64,000 nucleotides of DNA from Geodermatophilus obscurus (lineage in GTDB: Bacteria; Actinomycetota; Actinomycetes; Mycobacteriales; Geodermatophilaceae), in the NCBI RefSeq assembly GCF_900115395.1, contig NZ_FOWE01000003.1, positions 248,001-312,000 of the forward strand, in the 5' to 3' direction. Shown here one piece after another: positions 35,634 to 49,463 of the stretch. The notes under the pieces were generated by a model that saw nothing but the letters and a program-made list of their open reading frames with translations, ran no database searches and had not been told where the DNA came from. How positions within the stretch are numbered: position 1 is the stretch's first letter; each line of letters starts with the position of its first letter. The position numbers and the translations under genes were made by a program.

Positions 35634-37318
35634 TCGAGGCGCTCGCTCCGTTGCCGGTGCTGCTCCCGCTGCTGGGGGCCGCCGGCGCCCTGCTGGCCAG
35701 CGGGCACCCGGTGTTCCAGCGGCTGCTGAGCACCGCCGTGCTCACCGCGGTGCTGGGCGTCTCGGTGGCGCTGCTGCTCGTCGCCGACGCCGAGGGCGCG
35801 ACCGCGGTCTCCGTCGGCGGCTGGCCGGTGCCGCTGGGCATCGTCCTCGTCGTCGACCGGCTCTCGGCGTTGATGCTGGTGGTGGCCTCGACCGTGGCCC
35901 TCGGCGTCCTCGTCTTCGCCATCGGCCAGGGCGCGGCCGACGGGCAGGAGGAGACGCCGCTGTCGATCTTCCACCCGACGTTCCTGGTCCTGGTCGCGGG
36001 CGTGGGCAACGCCTTCCTCGCCGGCGACCTGTTCAACCTCTACGTCGGCTTCGAGATCCTGCTGATGGCCTCCTACGTGCTGCTCACCCTCGGGGGCACC
36101 GCGGCGCGCATCCGCGGCGGCATCACCTACATCGTGGTCAGCCTGACCAGCTCGCTGGTGTTCCTGGCCGCGATCGGGCTGGTCTACGCCGCGACCGGCA
36201 CGGTGAACATGGCGCAGCTGGCGGTGCGGCTGGACGAGCTGCCCGCGGGCGTCCAGGTGCTGCTGCAGTCGATGCTGCTGATCGCCTTCGGCATCAAGGC
36301 CGCGGTCTTCCCGCTGTCGGCGTGGCTGCCCGACAGCTACCCGACGGCGCCCGCCCCGGTCACCGCGGTCTTCGCCGGCCTCCTCACCAAGGTCGGCGTC
36401 TACGCGATCATCCGCACCCAGACGCTGCTGTTCCCCGACGGCGCCCTCGACGACCTGCTGATGTGGGCGGCGCTGGCCACGATGGTGGTCGGGATCCTCG
36501 GCGCGGTGGCGCAGAGCGACCTGCGCCGCATGCTGTCGTTCACCCTGGTCAGCCACATCGGCTACATGGTGTTCGGCATCGCCCTGGGGACGGCGGCCGG
36601 GCTGGCCGGCGCGGTCTTCTACGTCGCCCACCACATCGCCATCCAGACCACGCTGTTCCTGGTCGCGGGGCTGGTCGAGCGCCAGGGCGGCACGACGTCG
36701 GTGAACCGGCTCGGCGGCCTGGCCCGGCGCTCCCCGCTGCTGGCGGTGCTGTTCTTCGTGCCCGCGATGAACCTCGCCGGCATCCCGCCGCTGTCGGGCT
36801 TCATCGGCAAGCTGGGCCTGCTGCAGGCCGGCGTCGCCGAGGGCAGCGCGCTGGCGTTCGCGCTGGTCGGCGGCGGGGTGGTGACCAGCCTCCTGACGCT
36901 CCTGGCGGTCGCCCGCGTCTGGACCCGCGCGTTCTGGCGTCCCCCCGGCCAGGCGCCCGCCGAGGACACCGCCGCGGCCGCGGCCGCCGACGCCACCGCG
37001 CGGCGCCGGCCGGACGGGGACGACGGCGCGGGGTCCACCGCGGACGAGCCGCGGACGGCACTGCAGGAGGCCTGGCGGCGGCACACGGCCGTGGCCACGG
37101 CGGCCGAGCCCGACCTCCCGCCGCCGGCCGGCGCGGTCCGGGCGCTGCGCCCGCTGCCGCGCACGATGGTGGGTGCCACGGCGGCCCTGGTCGCGCTCAC
37201 GGTGGCCCTGACCGGGCTGGCCGGGCCCCTCTACGGCCTGACCAGCCGGGCGGCGGCCGATCTGCTCGACCGCACGCCCTACACCACCTCGGTGTTCGGG
37301 ACAGAGGAGGTGCCGTGA
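35630..37318 (+). CDS. mrpD: Mrp antiporter subunit D
   Basis: A NuoM/N-like proton-channel subunit of 562 residues with about fourteen helices. Hallmarks are GDLFNLYVGFEILLMASYVL, FGIKAAVFPLSAWLPDSYPT (conserved Lys in the channel) and KVGVYAIIRTQTLLFPDG, plus the broken-helix region HIGYMVFGIALG. An Ala/Asp/Glu-rich hydrophilic loop around residues 440-500 (PAEDTAAAAAADATARRRPD) is an unusual insertion before the last helix. The start is GTG, overlapping mrpC by 4 nt. Confidence 0.95.
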   Translation: MIEALAPLPVLLPLLGAAGALLASGHPVFQRLLSTAVLTAVLGVSVALLLVADAEGATAVSVGGWPVPLGIVLVVDRLSALMLVVASTVALGVLVFAIGQGAADGQEETPLSIFHPTFLVLVAGVGNAFLAGDLFNLYVGFEILLMASYVLLTLGGTAARIRGGITYIVVSLTSSLVFLAAIGLVYAATGTVNMAQLAVRLDELPAGVQVLLQSMLLIAFGIKAAVFPLSAWLPDSYPTAPAPVTAVFAGLLTKVGVYAIIRTQTLLFPDGALDDLLMWAALATMVVGILGAVAQSDLRRMLSFTLVSHIGYMVFGIALGTAAGLAGAVFYVAHHIAIQTTLFLVAGLVERQGGTTSVNRLGGLARRSPLLAVLFFVPAMNLAGIPPLSGFIGKLGLLQAGVAEGSALAFALVGGGVVTSLLTLLAVARVWTRAFWRPPGQAPAEDTAAAAAADATARRRPDGDDGAGSTADEPRTALQEAWRRHTAVATAAEPDLPPPAGAVRALRPLPRTMVGATAALVALTVALTGLAGPLYGLTSRAAADLLDRTPYTTSVFGTEEVP

Positions 37319-37875
37319 CCGTCGAGCCCGCCGCGACCCGCCTGCGCCACCAGGTCCCCCTGATGCTGTGGCTCGTGGTGGTGTGGATGCTGCTCTGGGG
37401 CACCTGGTCCTGGGCCAACCTGCTCTCCGGCCTGGTGGTCGCGTTCGTCCTGCTCGTCCTGCTGCCGCTGCCGCACGTGGTCGGCGGCACCCGGGTGCGG
37501 CCGCTGCCCCTGCTGGTGTTCCTCGGCCACTTCCTGGCCGACCTGGTCGTCTCCGGTGCCGAGGTGGCCTGGGAGGCGCTGCGGCCCGGCGGGCTGCGGA
37601 ACACCGCCATCGTGCAGGTGCAGCTGCGCGTCGACTCCGACCTGCTCCTGACCATGGTCGCCGAGGCCACCTCGCTCGTCCCCGGCTCGCTGGTCCTCGA
37701 CCTGGACCGGGAGGGGCGTGTGATGACGCTCCACGTGCTGCCCGCGCGGGACCTGGCCGACGTCGAGCGCAAGAGGTCCCACGTCCTCGTCGTGGAGCAG
37801 CGGCTGGTCCGCGCGTTCGGCTCGGCCGAGGACCTCGCGGCTCTCGAACGGGTCACGCGGGTGGAGGCGCCGTGA
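37315..37875 (+). CDS. mrpE: Mrp antiporter subunit E
   Basis: A 186-residue subunit with two or three N-terminal membrane helices (LMLWLVVVWMLLWGTWSWAN and LLSGLVVAFVLLVLLPLPHV) and a cytoplasmic domain of the MnhE type, including AWEALRPGGLRNTAIVQVQL, ATSLVPGSLVLDLDREG and LHVLPARDLADVERKR. GAGGAGGTG precedes the GTG start, which overlaps the mrpD stop codon. It stabilises the antiporter complex. Confidence 0.93.
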   Translation: MTVEPAATRLRHQVPLMLWLVVVWMLLWGTWSWANLLSGLVVAFVLLVLLPLPHVVGGTRVRPLPLLVFLGHFLADLVVSGAEVAWEALRPGGLRNTAIVQVQLRVDSDLLLTMVAEATSLVPGSLVLDLDREGRVMTLHVLPARDLADVERKRSHVLVVEQRLVRAFGSAEDLAALERVTRVEAP

Positions 37876-38201
37876 CCGCCCTGGACGTCGCGCTCTACCT
37901 GCTGATCGGCGGGGGAGCGCTGCTGGCCCTGGTCCGGCTGGCGCGCGGTCCCTCCCTGCTGGACCGGGTGGTGGCGACCGACACCCTGCTGGTGATCATC
38001 TCGGCCGGTCTCGCCGTCCACGCCGCGCTGCAGCGGGACCCGACGCTGGTCCCGGTGCTGGTCGTCGTCGCCCTGCTGGCCTTCGTTGGCTCGGTGTCGG
38101 TGGCCCGCTACGTCGGCGGGATGCTGCTGCGCTCGGCCACGGGGGACGGACGCGACCTCGGCCTGCCCGTGGCCGCCGAGCAGCGGGAGGACGGGTCGTG
38201 A
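37872..38201 (+). CDS. mrpF: Mrp antiporter subunit F
   Basis: A 109-residue, three-helix subunit. It shows the MrpF pattern: a first helix VALYLLIGGGALLALVRLAR, the motif GPSLLDRVVATDTL with conserved Arg and Asp, then VIISAGLAVHA and VLVVVALLAFVGSVSVARYV. Some bacterial MrpF proteins also move bile acids alone, but here it is embedded in a full mrp operon. It overlaps mrpE and mrpG by GTGA at both ends. Confidence 0.93.
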   Translation: MTALDVALYLLIGGGALLALVRLARGPSLLDRVVATDTLLVIISAGLAVHAALQRDPTLVPVLVVVALLAFVGSVSVARYVGGMLLRSATGDGRDLGLPVAAEQREDGS

Positions 38202-38597
38202 CCGCGGTGGCCGACGTCATCGCCGCGGTCTGCCTGCTGGCCGGTGCCGCCCTCTGCCTCACCGCCGGGCTGGGGCTGGTGCGCTTCCCCGACGTGCTGT
38301 CGCGGATGCACGCCGGGACCAAGCCGCAGGTGCTCGGCGTGCTGCTGGTGATGGTGGGTGCCGCCATCCGGCTCGAGGGCTGGGCCAACGCCTGGATGCT
38401 GCTGCTCGTGGCGGCCTTCCAGCTGCTGACCGCGCCGGTGAGTGCGCACCTGATCAGCCGGGTGGCCTACCGCCGCCGGCACGTCCGCCGGGACCTGTTG
38501 CTGGTCGACGAGTACGGCGGCGGGGGACACGAGGACCTGCGGCACCACGGTGACGAACCCGGCGACGCCCCGCCCCGGCCCGACTCGGCGGGACCCC

Positions 38598-38602
<5 letters not shown>
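38198..38602 (+). CDS. mrpG: Mrp antiporter subunit G
   Basis: The last subunit, 134 residues, with three helices and the family signature LVRFPDVLSRMHAGTKPQVL, then LGVLLVMVGAAIRL and LLVAAFQLLTAPVSAHLISR. The C-terminal ~35 residues are hydrophilic with His, Asp and Gly. It ends the operon and converges on leuA; a hairpin covering both stop codons lies between them. Confidence 0.93.
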
Positions 38603-40417
<1,815 letters not shown>

Positions 40418-40458
40418 TCAGCAGGCGCCGAGGGACGCGTTCACGTCGCGGCGGGTCC

Positions 40459-40499
40459 CCGCGGCGAGGGGGCCGACCTAGGAGAGGGCCTCGCCGCGG
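40459..40499 (-). promoter_or_regulatory. leuA leader attenuator hairpins
   Basis: On the minus strand CCGCGGCGAGG (inside the leader peptide frame) pairs with CCTCGCCGCGG (11 bp). The downstream arm can instead form CGCGG-GGACC-CGCCGCG with later bases. A ribosome stalled on the Leu codons would cover the first arm and favour the second fold. No T-run follows, so control may act on translation or on Rho access. Confidence 0.5.
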
Positions 40500-40525
40500 C
40501 GGGTAAGCAGGAGGTCGCCGCGCAC
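40478..40525 (-). CDS. leuA leader peptide MRGDLLLTRRGEALS
   Basis: A 15-codon frame with three adjacent Leu codons (CTC CTG CTT) and a fourth near the end, stopping 111 nt before leuA. Leader peptides with Leu runs before leuA are known from actinobacteria. A TACCGT hexamer 6 nt before the GTG suggests it starts a leaderless mRNA. It lies only 20 nt after the upstream XRE gene, so the promoter would sit within the end of that gene. Confidence 0.65.
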   Translation of the reverse strand: MRGDLLLTRRGEALS

Positions 40526-40545
40526 GGGGTCACGGTAGCAGCGGG

Positions 40546-41184
40546 TCAGCCGAGGTCGCAGCCACACGCGCAGGCCTCGGCGTGCCTCGGCGGGCCCGAC
40601 CGGTCGTCGAGGTCGTCGCACGCCGGTGGGCACTCGCAGGGGAAGCGCAGGTCGGGCGGGGGGATCTCGCCCGCATCGAGGCGCCGGCGCCGCTCGTCCT
40701 CCCGGGCGCGCCGGGCCGCGTCGCGCCGGGCGGCCGCCCGGTCGGCAAGGCCGTCACCGGGCTGCGGGCGCTGGTGGTCGTCCGGGATGCCGCCGCGGGC
40801 CAGGCGCCGGGCGTCGCGGTGCCGCCGGTCGCGGGTGAAGGTGTAGGTGACCGGCTCGCGGTCGTACCGGTGCGGGCCGTGCCACCAGCCGTCGTCGCCG
40901 TGCCGGGTGTCCAGGTGCGCCGGGAAGTGCCGTCCGGCCTCGTCCCGCACGGCCGCGTCGTCCATGGGCGCGACCTCCCGGCCCTCGCCGTCCAGGAGCG
41001 CCAGCCGCAGTCCTGCCGCTGCGGCCAACCGGGCGAGGACGCGGACGTCAAGCCCTCGCGTCCCCGCCTCGACGGCGGAGATCGTGCCGCACGGAACCCC
41101 TGTAGCCCCTGCCAGGTCCCGCTGCGACAGATCAGCCGTACGCCGGATTCGGCGCAGCAGGCCCGGGAGGTCGATCGCGGACAT
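40546..41184 (-). CDS. XRE-family DNA-binding protein with Cys-rich C-terminus
   Basis: A 212-residue protein. Residues ~8-65 are a Cro/CI-type helix-turn-helix (LLRRIRRTADLSQRDLAGAT followed by GVPCGTISAVEAGTRGLDV). The middle contains HGPHRYDREPVTYTFTRDRR and an Arg-rich helix. The end has a cysteine cluster, FPCECPPACDD and AEACACGCDLG (six Cys), which could bind a metal. The ATG at 41184 is preferred; a GTG seven codons earlier is possible and neither has a good ribosome site. An array of inverted GTGCAGAGCAC words lies directly upstream and may be its operator. The target genes are unknown. Confidence 0.75.
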   Translation of the reverse strand: MSAIDLPGLLRRIRRTADLSQRDLAGATGVPCGTISAVEAGTRGLDVRVLARLAAAAGLRLALLDGEGREVAPMDDAAVRDEAGRHFPAHLDTRHGDDGWWHGPHRYDREPVTYTFTRDRRHRDARRLARGGIPDDHQRPQPGDGLADRAAARRDAARRAREDERRRRLDAGEIPPPDLRFPCECPPACDDLDDRSGPPRHAEACACGCDLG

Positions 41185-41248
41185 GTCCGCAGGGTCACCG
41201 TCCACGCGGGCGTCGGGGGGCTCTCAGCCTTCCTGGGGACAGTCGTGT

Positions 41249-41338
41249 TCTGCACACAGCCGTGTGCAGAGCACGAGGAAGGAGCGTGGTAGGGCTTCGC
41301 GCTGGCTCGTGCTCTGCACACGGTGGCGTGCAGAGCAC
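41249..41338. repeat. Array of four inverted GTGCAGAGCAC-type words
   Basis: The word GTGCAGAGCAC occurs at 41264 and 41328 and inverted at 41309, with a partial inverted TTCTGCACAC at 41249. They form an 18-bp perfect inverted repeat (CCGTGTGCAGAGCACGAG at 41260 with its complement at 41306) and an 11-bp hairpin (41309-41338). It lies between the phospholipase-D stop codon and the XRE start, so it may be an operator array, a terminator, or both. The rest of the gap has no recognisable gene. Confidence 0.6.
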
Positions 41339-41421
41339 TACTCAGCTCACGGACACCGGTGGCTGGGCCGGGTCCGGCACGAGATCGGTCCGGATGCTCC
41401 GGTGACCGGCCGGACGGCCGG

Positions 41422-45422
<4,001 letters not shown>

Positions 45423-45442
45423 CGCACCGGGCGCTGCGTCCC

Positions 45443-46714
45443 GTGACCGGCACCGCGACGCGCACGGCCGGCCGCCGCGTCGCGGTGCGCACCGGGGTCC
45501 TGCTCGCCCTCGTGGCCGCGGTGGCGGGCGCGTCGGTGGTCGTGCCCAACGACCCGTGGCACGACTTCTTCGACCTGCGGGTGTACCGCGGCGCCGTCGC
45601 GTCGTGGCTGGACGGGCGGGAGCTCTACGACTTCACCTACGGCCGCAGCCCCTACGGGTTCACCTACCCGCCGTTCGCCGCGCTCCTGGTCCTGCCGATG
45701 GGGCTGCTGCCCTACCCGGTGGTCGCGGCCGGGCACGTGCTGCTCAACGTCGTGGTCCTCGCCGGGCTGACGCGGTGGCTGGTCGTGCCGCTCGCCCGCC
45801 GGCACGGGTGGCCGCTGCCGTGGGCGTGGCTGTGGGCGCTGCCGCTGGTCTTCCTCGTCGAGCCGGTGCGGGAGACGATCGGGTTCGGGCAGGTCAACCT
45901 GTTCCTGCTGGCGCTCGTGCTGGCCGACGTCGTGGCGCTGCGCCGCGGCTCGCGCTGGGCGGGGGTGGGCATCGGGCTGGCCGCGGCGGTGAAGCTGACC
46001 CCGGGCCTGTTCGTGGTGTGGCTGCTGCTCACCCGGCGGTGGCGCGCGGCGCAGGTGGCCGTCGGCACCGCCGCCGCGGCGACCCTGCTGGCGTTCGCGG
46101 TGGTCCCGGCGACGTCGTGGCGGTTCTGGACCGAGGCGCTGTGGCAGACCGAGCGCGTCGGCCGGCTGGACAAGACGTCCAACCAGTCGCTGCTGGGCGC
46201 GCTGGCCCGGCTGGCCGATCCCGGCGACCCGTCGCGCATCGTGTGGGCGGTCCTGGCCGCCGGGGCGCTCGTGTTCGTGCTGACCCGGGCGGTGCGCGCC
46301 ACCCGCGCCGGGGACGACCTGGCCGGCGTCACGCTGACCGGCCTGGCCGCCTGCCTGGTCAGCCCGGTCACCTGGTCGCACCACCTCGTCTGGCTGGTGC
46401 CGGCCCTGGTGGTGCTGGTCGACGTCGCCGCCGGTGCGCCGACCGCGCCGGGCACCCCGCGCCGGCCGTGCGTGCTCGCCGGCGCGCTGGCCGGCGTCAC
46501 CGCGCTGGTGCTGGCGTCGTCGTCCATCTGGTTCGCCGAGGCACGGCCGGGCGCCCACCACGACCTCGGCGTGGCCGGGATCGTCGTCGAGGACCTCTAC
46601 CTGCTGGTGACGCTGGCCGTCGTGGCCCTGCTCCCCGCCAGGGCGGTCACGGCCGCACGTGGCGCAGCGCGAACGACAGCGCCGTCTCCACCTGGCGGAT
46701 CGTCTCCTCGATGA
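45443..46714 (+). CDS. Glycosyltransferase family 87 (PimE-like, DUF2029) membrane protein
   Basis: A polytopic membrane protein of 423 residues with about ten helices. The family pattern is clear: an Asp in the first outside loop (FFDLRVYRGAVASWLDG), YGFTYPPFAALLVLPMGLLP, the GFGQVNLFLLALVLADV segment, LAAAVKLTPGLFVVWLL and LVSPVTWSHHLVWLVPAL. Such enzymes transfer mannose or arabinose from polyprenyl-phosphate donors to lipid glycans outside the membrane; the acceptor here is unknown. It starts 20 nt after asd and may be co-transcribed. Its last 68 nt overlap the convergent peptidase gene. Confidence 0.85.
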   Translation: MTGTATRTAGRRVAVRTGVLLALVAAVAGASVVVPNDPWHDFFDLRVYRGAVASWLDGRELYDFTYGRSPYGFTYPPFAALLVLPMGLLPYPVVAAGHVLLNVVVLAGLTRWLVVPLARRHGWPLPWAWLWALPLVFLVEPVRETIGFGQVNLFLLALVLADVVALRRGSRWAGVGIGLAAAVKLTPGLFVVWLLLTRRWRAAQVAVGTAAAATLLAFAVVPATSWRFWTEALWQTERVGRLDKTSNQSLLGALARLADPGDPSRIVWAVLAAGALVFVLTRAVRATRAGDDLAGVTLTGLAACLVSPVTWSHHLVWLVPALVVLVDVAAGAPTAPGTPRRPCVLAGALAGVTALVLASSSIWFAEARPGAHHDLGVAGIVVEDLYLLVTLAVVALLPARAVTAARGAARTTAPSPPGGSSPR

Positions 46715-48455
46715 CCAGCGAGCCGTGGCCGGCGTCGAACCGGTACACCTCGTGCGGCTTGCCGAGCTCCCCCAGGCGCCCCAGGTAGTTCTCGATCTGC
46801 CGGATCGGGCAGCGCGGGTCGTTGGCGCCGGCCACCACCAGCACCGGCGCGCGCACCTGCTCGACGTGGGTGATCGGCGAGGACTCCACGTAGCGCTCGC
46901 GCACCTCGTCCGGCGAGCCGCCGAACAGCGCCCGGTCGTAGGCGCGCAGCCCCTCCATCTCGTCCTCGTAGGCGGCCAGGTAGTCGGCCACCGGCACCTC
47001 GGCGATGCCTGCCGCCCAGCGCCCGGGCTGGGTGCCCAGGCCCAGCAGGGTGAGGAAACCGCCCCACGAGCCGCCGGTGATCAGCGCCCGCGACAGGTCG
47101 AGGAACCCCTCGGCCACCAGCGCGTCGTAGACGGCGGCCACGTCCTCGAGCTCGCTGGGCCCCGGCCGGCCGGTCAGCGCGTCACGCCAGGCGCTGCCGT
47201 AGCCGGTGGAGCCGCGGTAGTTGACGTGCACGACGGCGTACCCGGCGTCGACGTAGGCCGCGCGGCGGGCGCGGTAGCTGTCGTCGTCGGCCGACTCCGG
47301 CCCGCCGTGGACGAGGAACGCGGTCGCGTACGGCGGCTCCCCGGCCGGCCGGACGACGAGGGCGTGCACGTCTCCGCCCGGTCCGGGCACCCAGCGGTCC
47401 TCGACCGGGTGGGCGGCCGGCGGCTCCTCACCCGGCGCGGCCAGCACGACGGGGCCGTCGGCGCGGCGGATCACCGGCGGGCGCTCCGACGACGACCAGG
47501 CCAGCTCCACCGTGCCGTCGGGCCGGGCCGTGGCGCCGCGGACGACGCCGGTCGGGGTGTCCAGCCGCTCCAGCGCCCCGCTGCCGAGGTCGTAGCGGTA
47601 CAGCTCGCTGCGGGCCGCGTGGTCGTGGCCGACCAGCAGCGCCGACCCGTCAGGGTACCAGCCGGCGGTGACGTCGCCGGGCAGGTCGAGCACGATCTCG
47701 GTCTCGGTGCCGGTGGCGACGTCCCACACCAGCAGCTCCTCGCGGCCGCGGCGCTCGTGGCCGACCAGCAGCCGCCGGTCCCCGGGCAGCGGGGCGAACT
47801 CCAGCGCGTGCAGGCCGCGGCCCTCGCCGTCCCACTTGTCCGCGACGACCGCCGGCGCGTCCTCGGTGGTGTCCGCCGTGCGGAGCACCCGCAGCGCCGG
47901 GTAGCGCGGGTCGCCGTGCTCGGAGTGCGAGATCACCAGCAGCTCGTCGTCGAGGGTGAGGGCGTCCACCGACGCCGGGTCCTCGTGCCGGTAGACCACC
48001 CGCGGGGTGCCGCCGGCCGGGGCGAGCCACAGCTCGCTGCCGTCGTCGGTGGAGCGGCCGATCGCCACGAGCGAGGCGCCGATCTCCAGCCCGGCGGGGT
48101 AGGCCGGCCCGACCTCCGGGACGGCGACGCGGTCCTCGCCACCGGAGAAGGGCTGCACCATCCAGACGCCGAACTCGTCGCCGTCGGTGTCGGCGAACCA
48201 CCAGATCTGCTCGCCGTCGGGCGACAGCGTGCCGATGAGCGTGCCGTTGGGCCGGTCGGTGACCTGCCGGTGGGCGTCGGTGGTGCGGTCCCAGGCGTAC
48301 TGCTCGACGACGCCGCTGACGTCGGAGGCGTAGAGGCAGCGGTGCGGGGCGTGCAGCGCCCAGTCGGGCAGGCTCACCCGTGGGGCCCGGAAGCGGGCCT
48401 GCCAGCGGGCGGTGACGTCGGGCGGGAGGAGCGGGGCGGTCTGCTCGGCGGTCAC
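46647..48455 (-). CDS. S9 family (prolyl oligopeptidase-type) peptidase
   Basis: A 602-residue cytoplasmic serine peptidase or acyl-peptide hydrolase. An N-terminal propeller-like half (~30-340) has repeats such as WDRTTDAHRQVTDRPNGTLI and SPDGEQIWWFADTDGDEFGV. The alpha/beta-hydrolase half has the nucleophile elbow GGSWGGFLTLLG, the acid in VVAGANDPRCP and the His in FDAGHGSLV. FLVHGGPESADDD marks the oxyanion region. No signal peptide is present. Its 3' end overlaps the convergent glycosyltransferase gene by 68 nt, coding on both strands. Confidence 0.92.
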   Translation of the reverse strand: MTAEQTAPLLPPDVTARWQARFRAPRVSLPDWALHAPHRCLYASDVSGVVEQYAWDRTTDAHRQVTDRPNGTLIGTLSPDGEQIWWFADTDGDEFGVWMVQPFSGGEDRVAVPEVGPAYPAGLEIGASLVAIGRSTDDGSELWLAPAGGTPRVVYRHEDPASVDALTLDDELLVISHSEHGDPRYPALRVLRTADTTEDAPAVVADKWDGEGRGLHALEFAPLPGDRRLLVGHERRGREELLVWDVATGTETEIVLDLPGDVTAGWYPDGSALLVGHDHAARSELYRYDLGSGALERLDTPTGVVRGATARPDGTVELAWSSSERPPVIRRADGPVVLAAPGEEPPAAHPVEDRWVPGPGGDVHALVVRPAGEPPYATAFLVHGGPESADDDSYRARRAAYVDAGYAVVHVNYRGSTGYGSAWRDALTGRPGPSELEDVAAVYDALVAEGFLDLSRALITGGSWGGFLTLLGLGTQPGRWAAGIAEVPVADYLAAYEDEMEGLRAYDRALFGGSPDEVRERYVESSPITHVEQVRAPVLVVAGANDPRCPIRQIENYLGRLGELGKPHEVYRFDAGHGSLVIEETIRQVETALSFALRHVRP

Positions 48456-48503
48456 CGGCCCATCGTGCCCGCACCCCCGCAGGGCGTCGCCGGGGTGTCG
48501 GCC

Positions 48504-49370
48504 TCAGCCCATCACCAGGCCCTCGATCGTGTGCTTCTGGGTGATCGGCGTGAGCTCGTCGACGACGGGGCAGCGCAGGTGGTCCCGCACCCGCTGGGGG
48601 AGCCGCTCCCAGTAGCCGCGGGTCACCGCGAGGTCGTGGTGCTCGTCGTTGCCGGCGCCGGGTGCGTCGACGCCCAGGACCAGCACCGGGCGGGAGAGCT
48701 GCGAGTGGTTCTCCGTCCCGCGGTGCAGCGTCAGGGCCGACCGGACCGAGATGTCGCCCATCTGCGGGTACTTGCGGACGGCGAGCGCCGCGTAGCGCGG
48801 GTACTCGCTCTCCGGCGGGAACATCCCGTGGTCGAAGTCCTCGCCGGTCTCCCACTGCGTCCCGGGCGCCACCTCGAAGGGGCCCATGTCCTCCGTGGTG
48901 TCGACCGTGGTCACGTTGAAGGCCAGCGACGTCAGCCGCCGCTCCTCCCGCGTCTCGTGCGGGCTGGGGAAGTCCCGGTGCCACGGCTGGTCCTTCGCAC
49001 CGGGGAAGGGGGTGTCGAAGCCGACCTCGACGATGGTGTACTCCGGTCCGAGGACGGCCTCGCAGGTCGTCCGCACCCACGGGTGGTCGACCAGGTCCAC
49101 GAACCCGCGCAGCGCCTCCGGGTGGATCTCCACGTACCAGCGCTGGGGACCCCGCCCGACGGCGCCGCCCTCGCGGCCCCGTGCCTCCTCGAACGCGGCG
49201 TCGACGTCCTCGCGCAGCTGCTGGGCCCACGCGCGCGGGAAGGCGCCCTTGAGCGCGGTGATGCCGTCGGTGTACAGCACCTCACGGATGGCGGCCCCGT
49301 CGAAGCCGCCGTCGGTGCCGCCGTCGACGGCGGTGCGGTCCCCGGTCCCGGTCGATGCGTCGGTGCTCAT
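48504..49370 (-). CDS. Phytanoyl-CoA dioxygenase (PhyH) family protein
   Basis: A 288-residue Fe(II)/2-oxoglutarate-dependent oxygenase. The iron facial triad appears as HRD in KDQPWHRDFPSPHE and a distal His in ALTLHRGTENHSQLSRPVLV, where the Arg of SRPVL would bind 2-oxoglutarate. A first part rich in Gly, Asp and Thr (~1-25) is probably disordered. The substrate is unknown; relatives hydroxylate small metabolites. The gene is separated by 48 nt from the peptidase gene on the same strand and may be co-transcribed with it. Confidence 0.88.
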   Translation of the reverse strand: MSTDASTGTGDRTAVDGGTDGGFDGAAIREVLYTDGITALKGAFPRAWAQQLREDVDAAFEEARGREGGAVGRGPQRWYVEIHPEALRGFVDLVDHPWVRTTCEAVLGPEYTIVEVGFDTPFPGAKDQPWHRDFPSPHETREERRLTSLAFNVTTVDTTEDMGPFEVAPGTQWETGEDFDHGMFPPESEYPRYAALAVRKYPQMGDISVRSALTLHRGTENHSQLSRPVLVLGVDAPGAGNDEHHDLAVTRGYWERLPQRVRDHLRCPVVDELTPITQKHTIEGLVMG

Positions 49371-49463
49371 GGCCGTCCCCTCGTCGCTGTGGTGTACGTC
49401 ACCGATGATGCGACCTCCGGAGCGCCCGCGCCCCCGGGGAACGGCCGGGAGGAGGAGGTGCCG

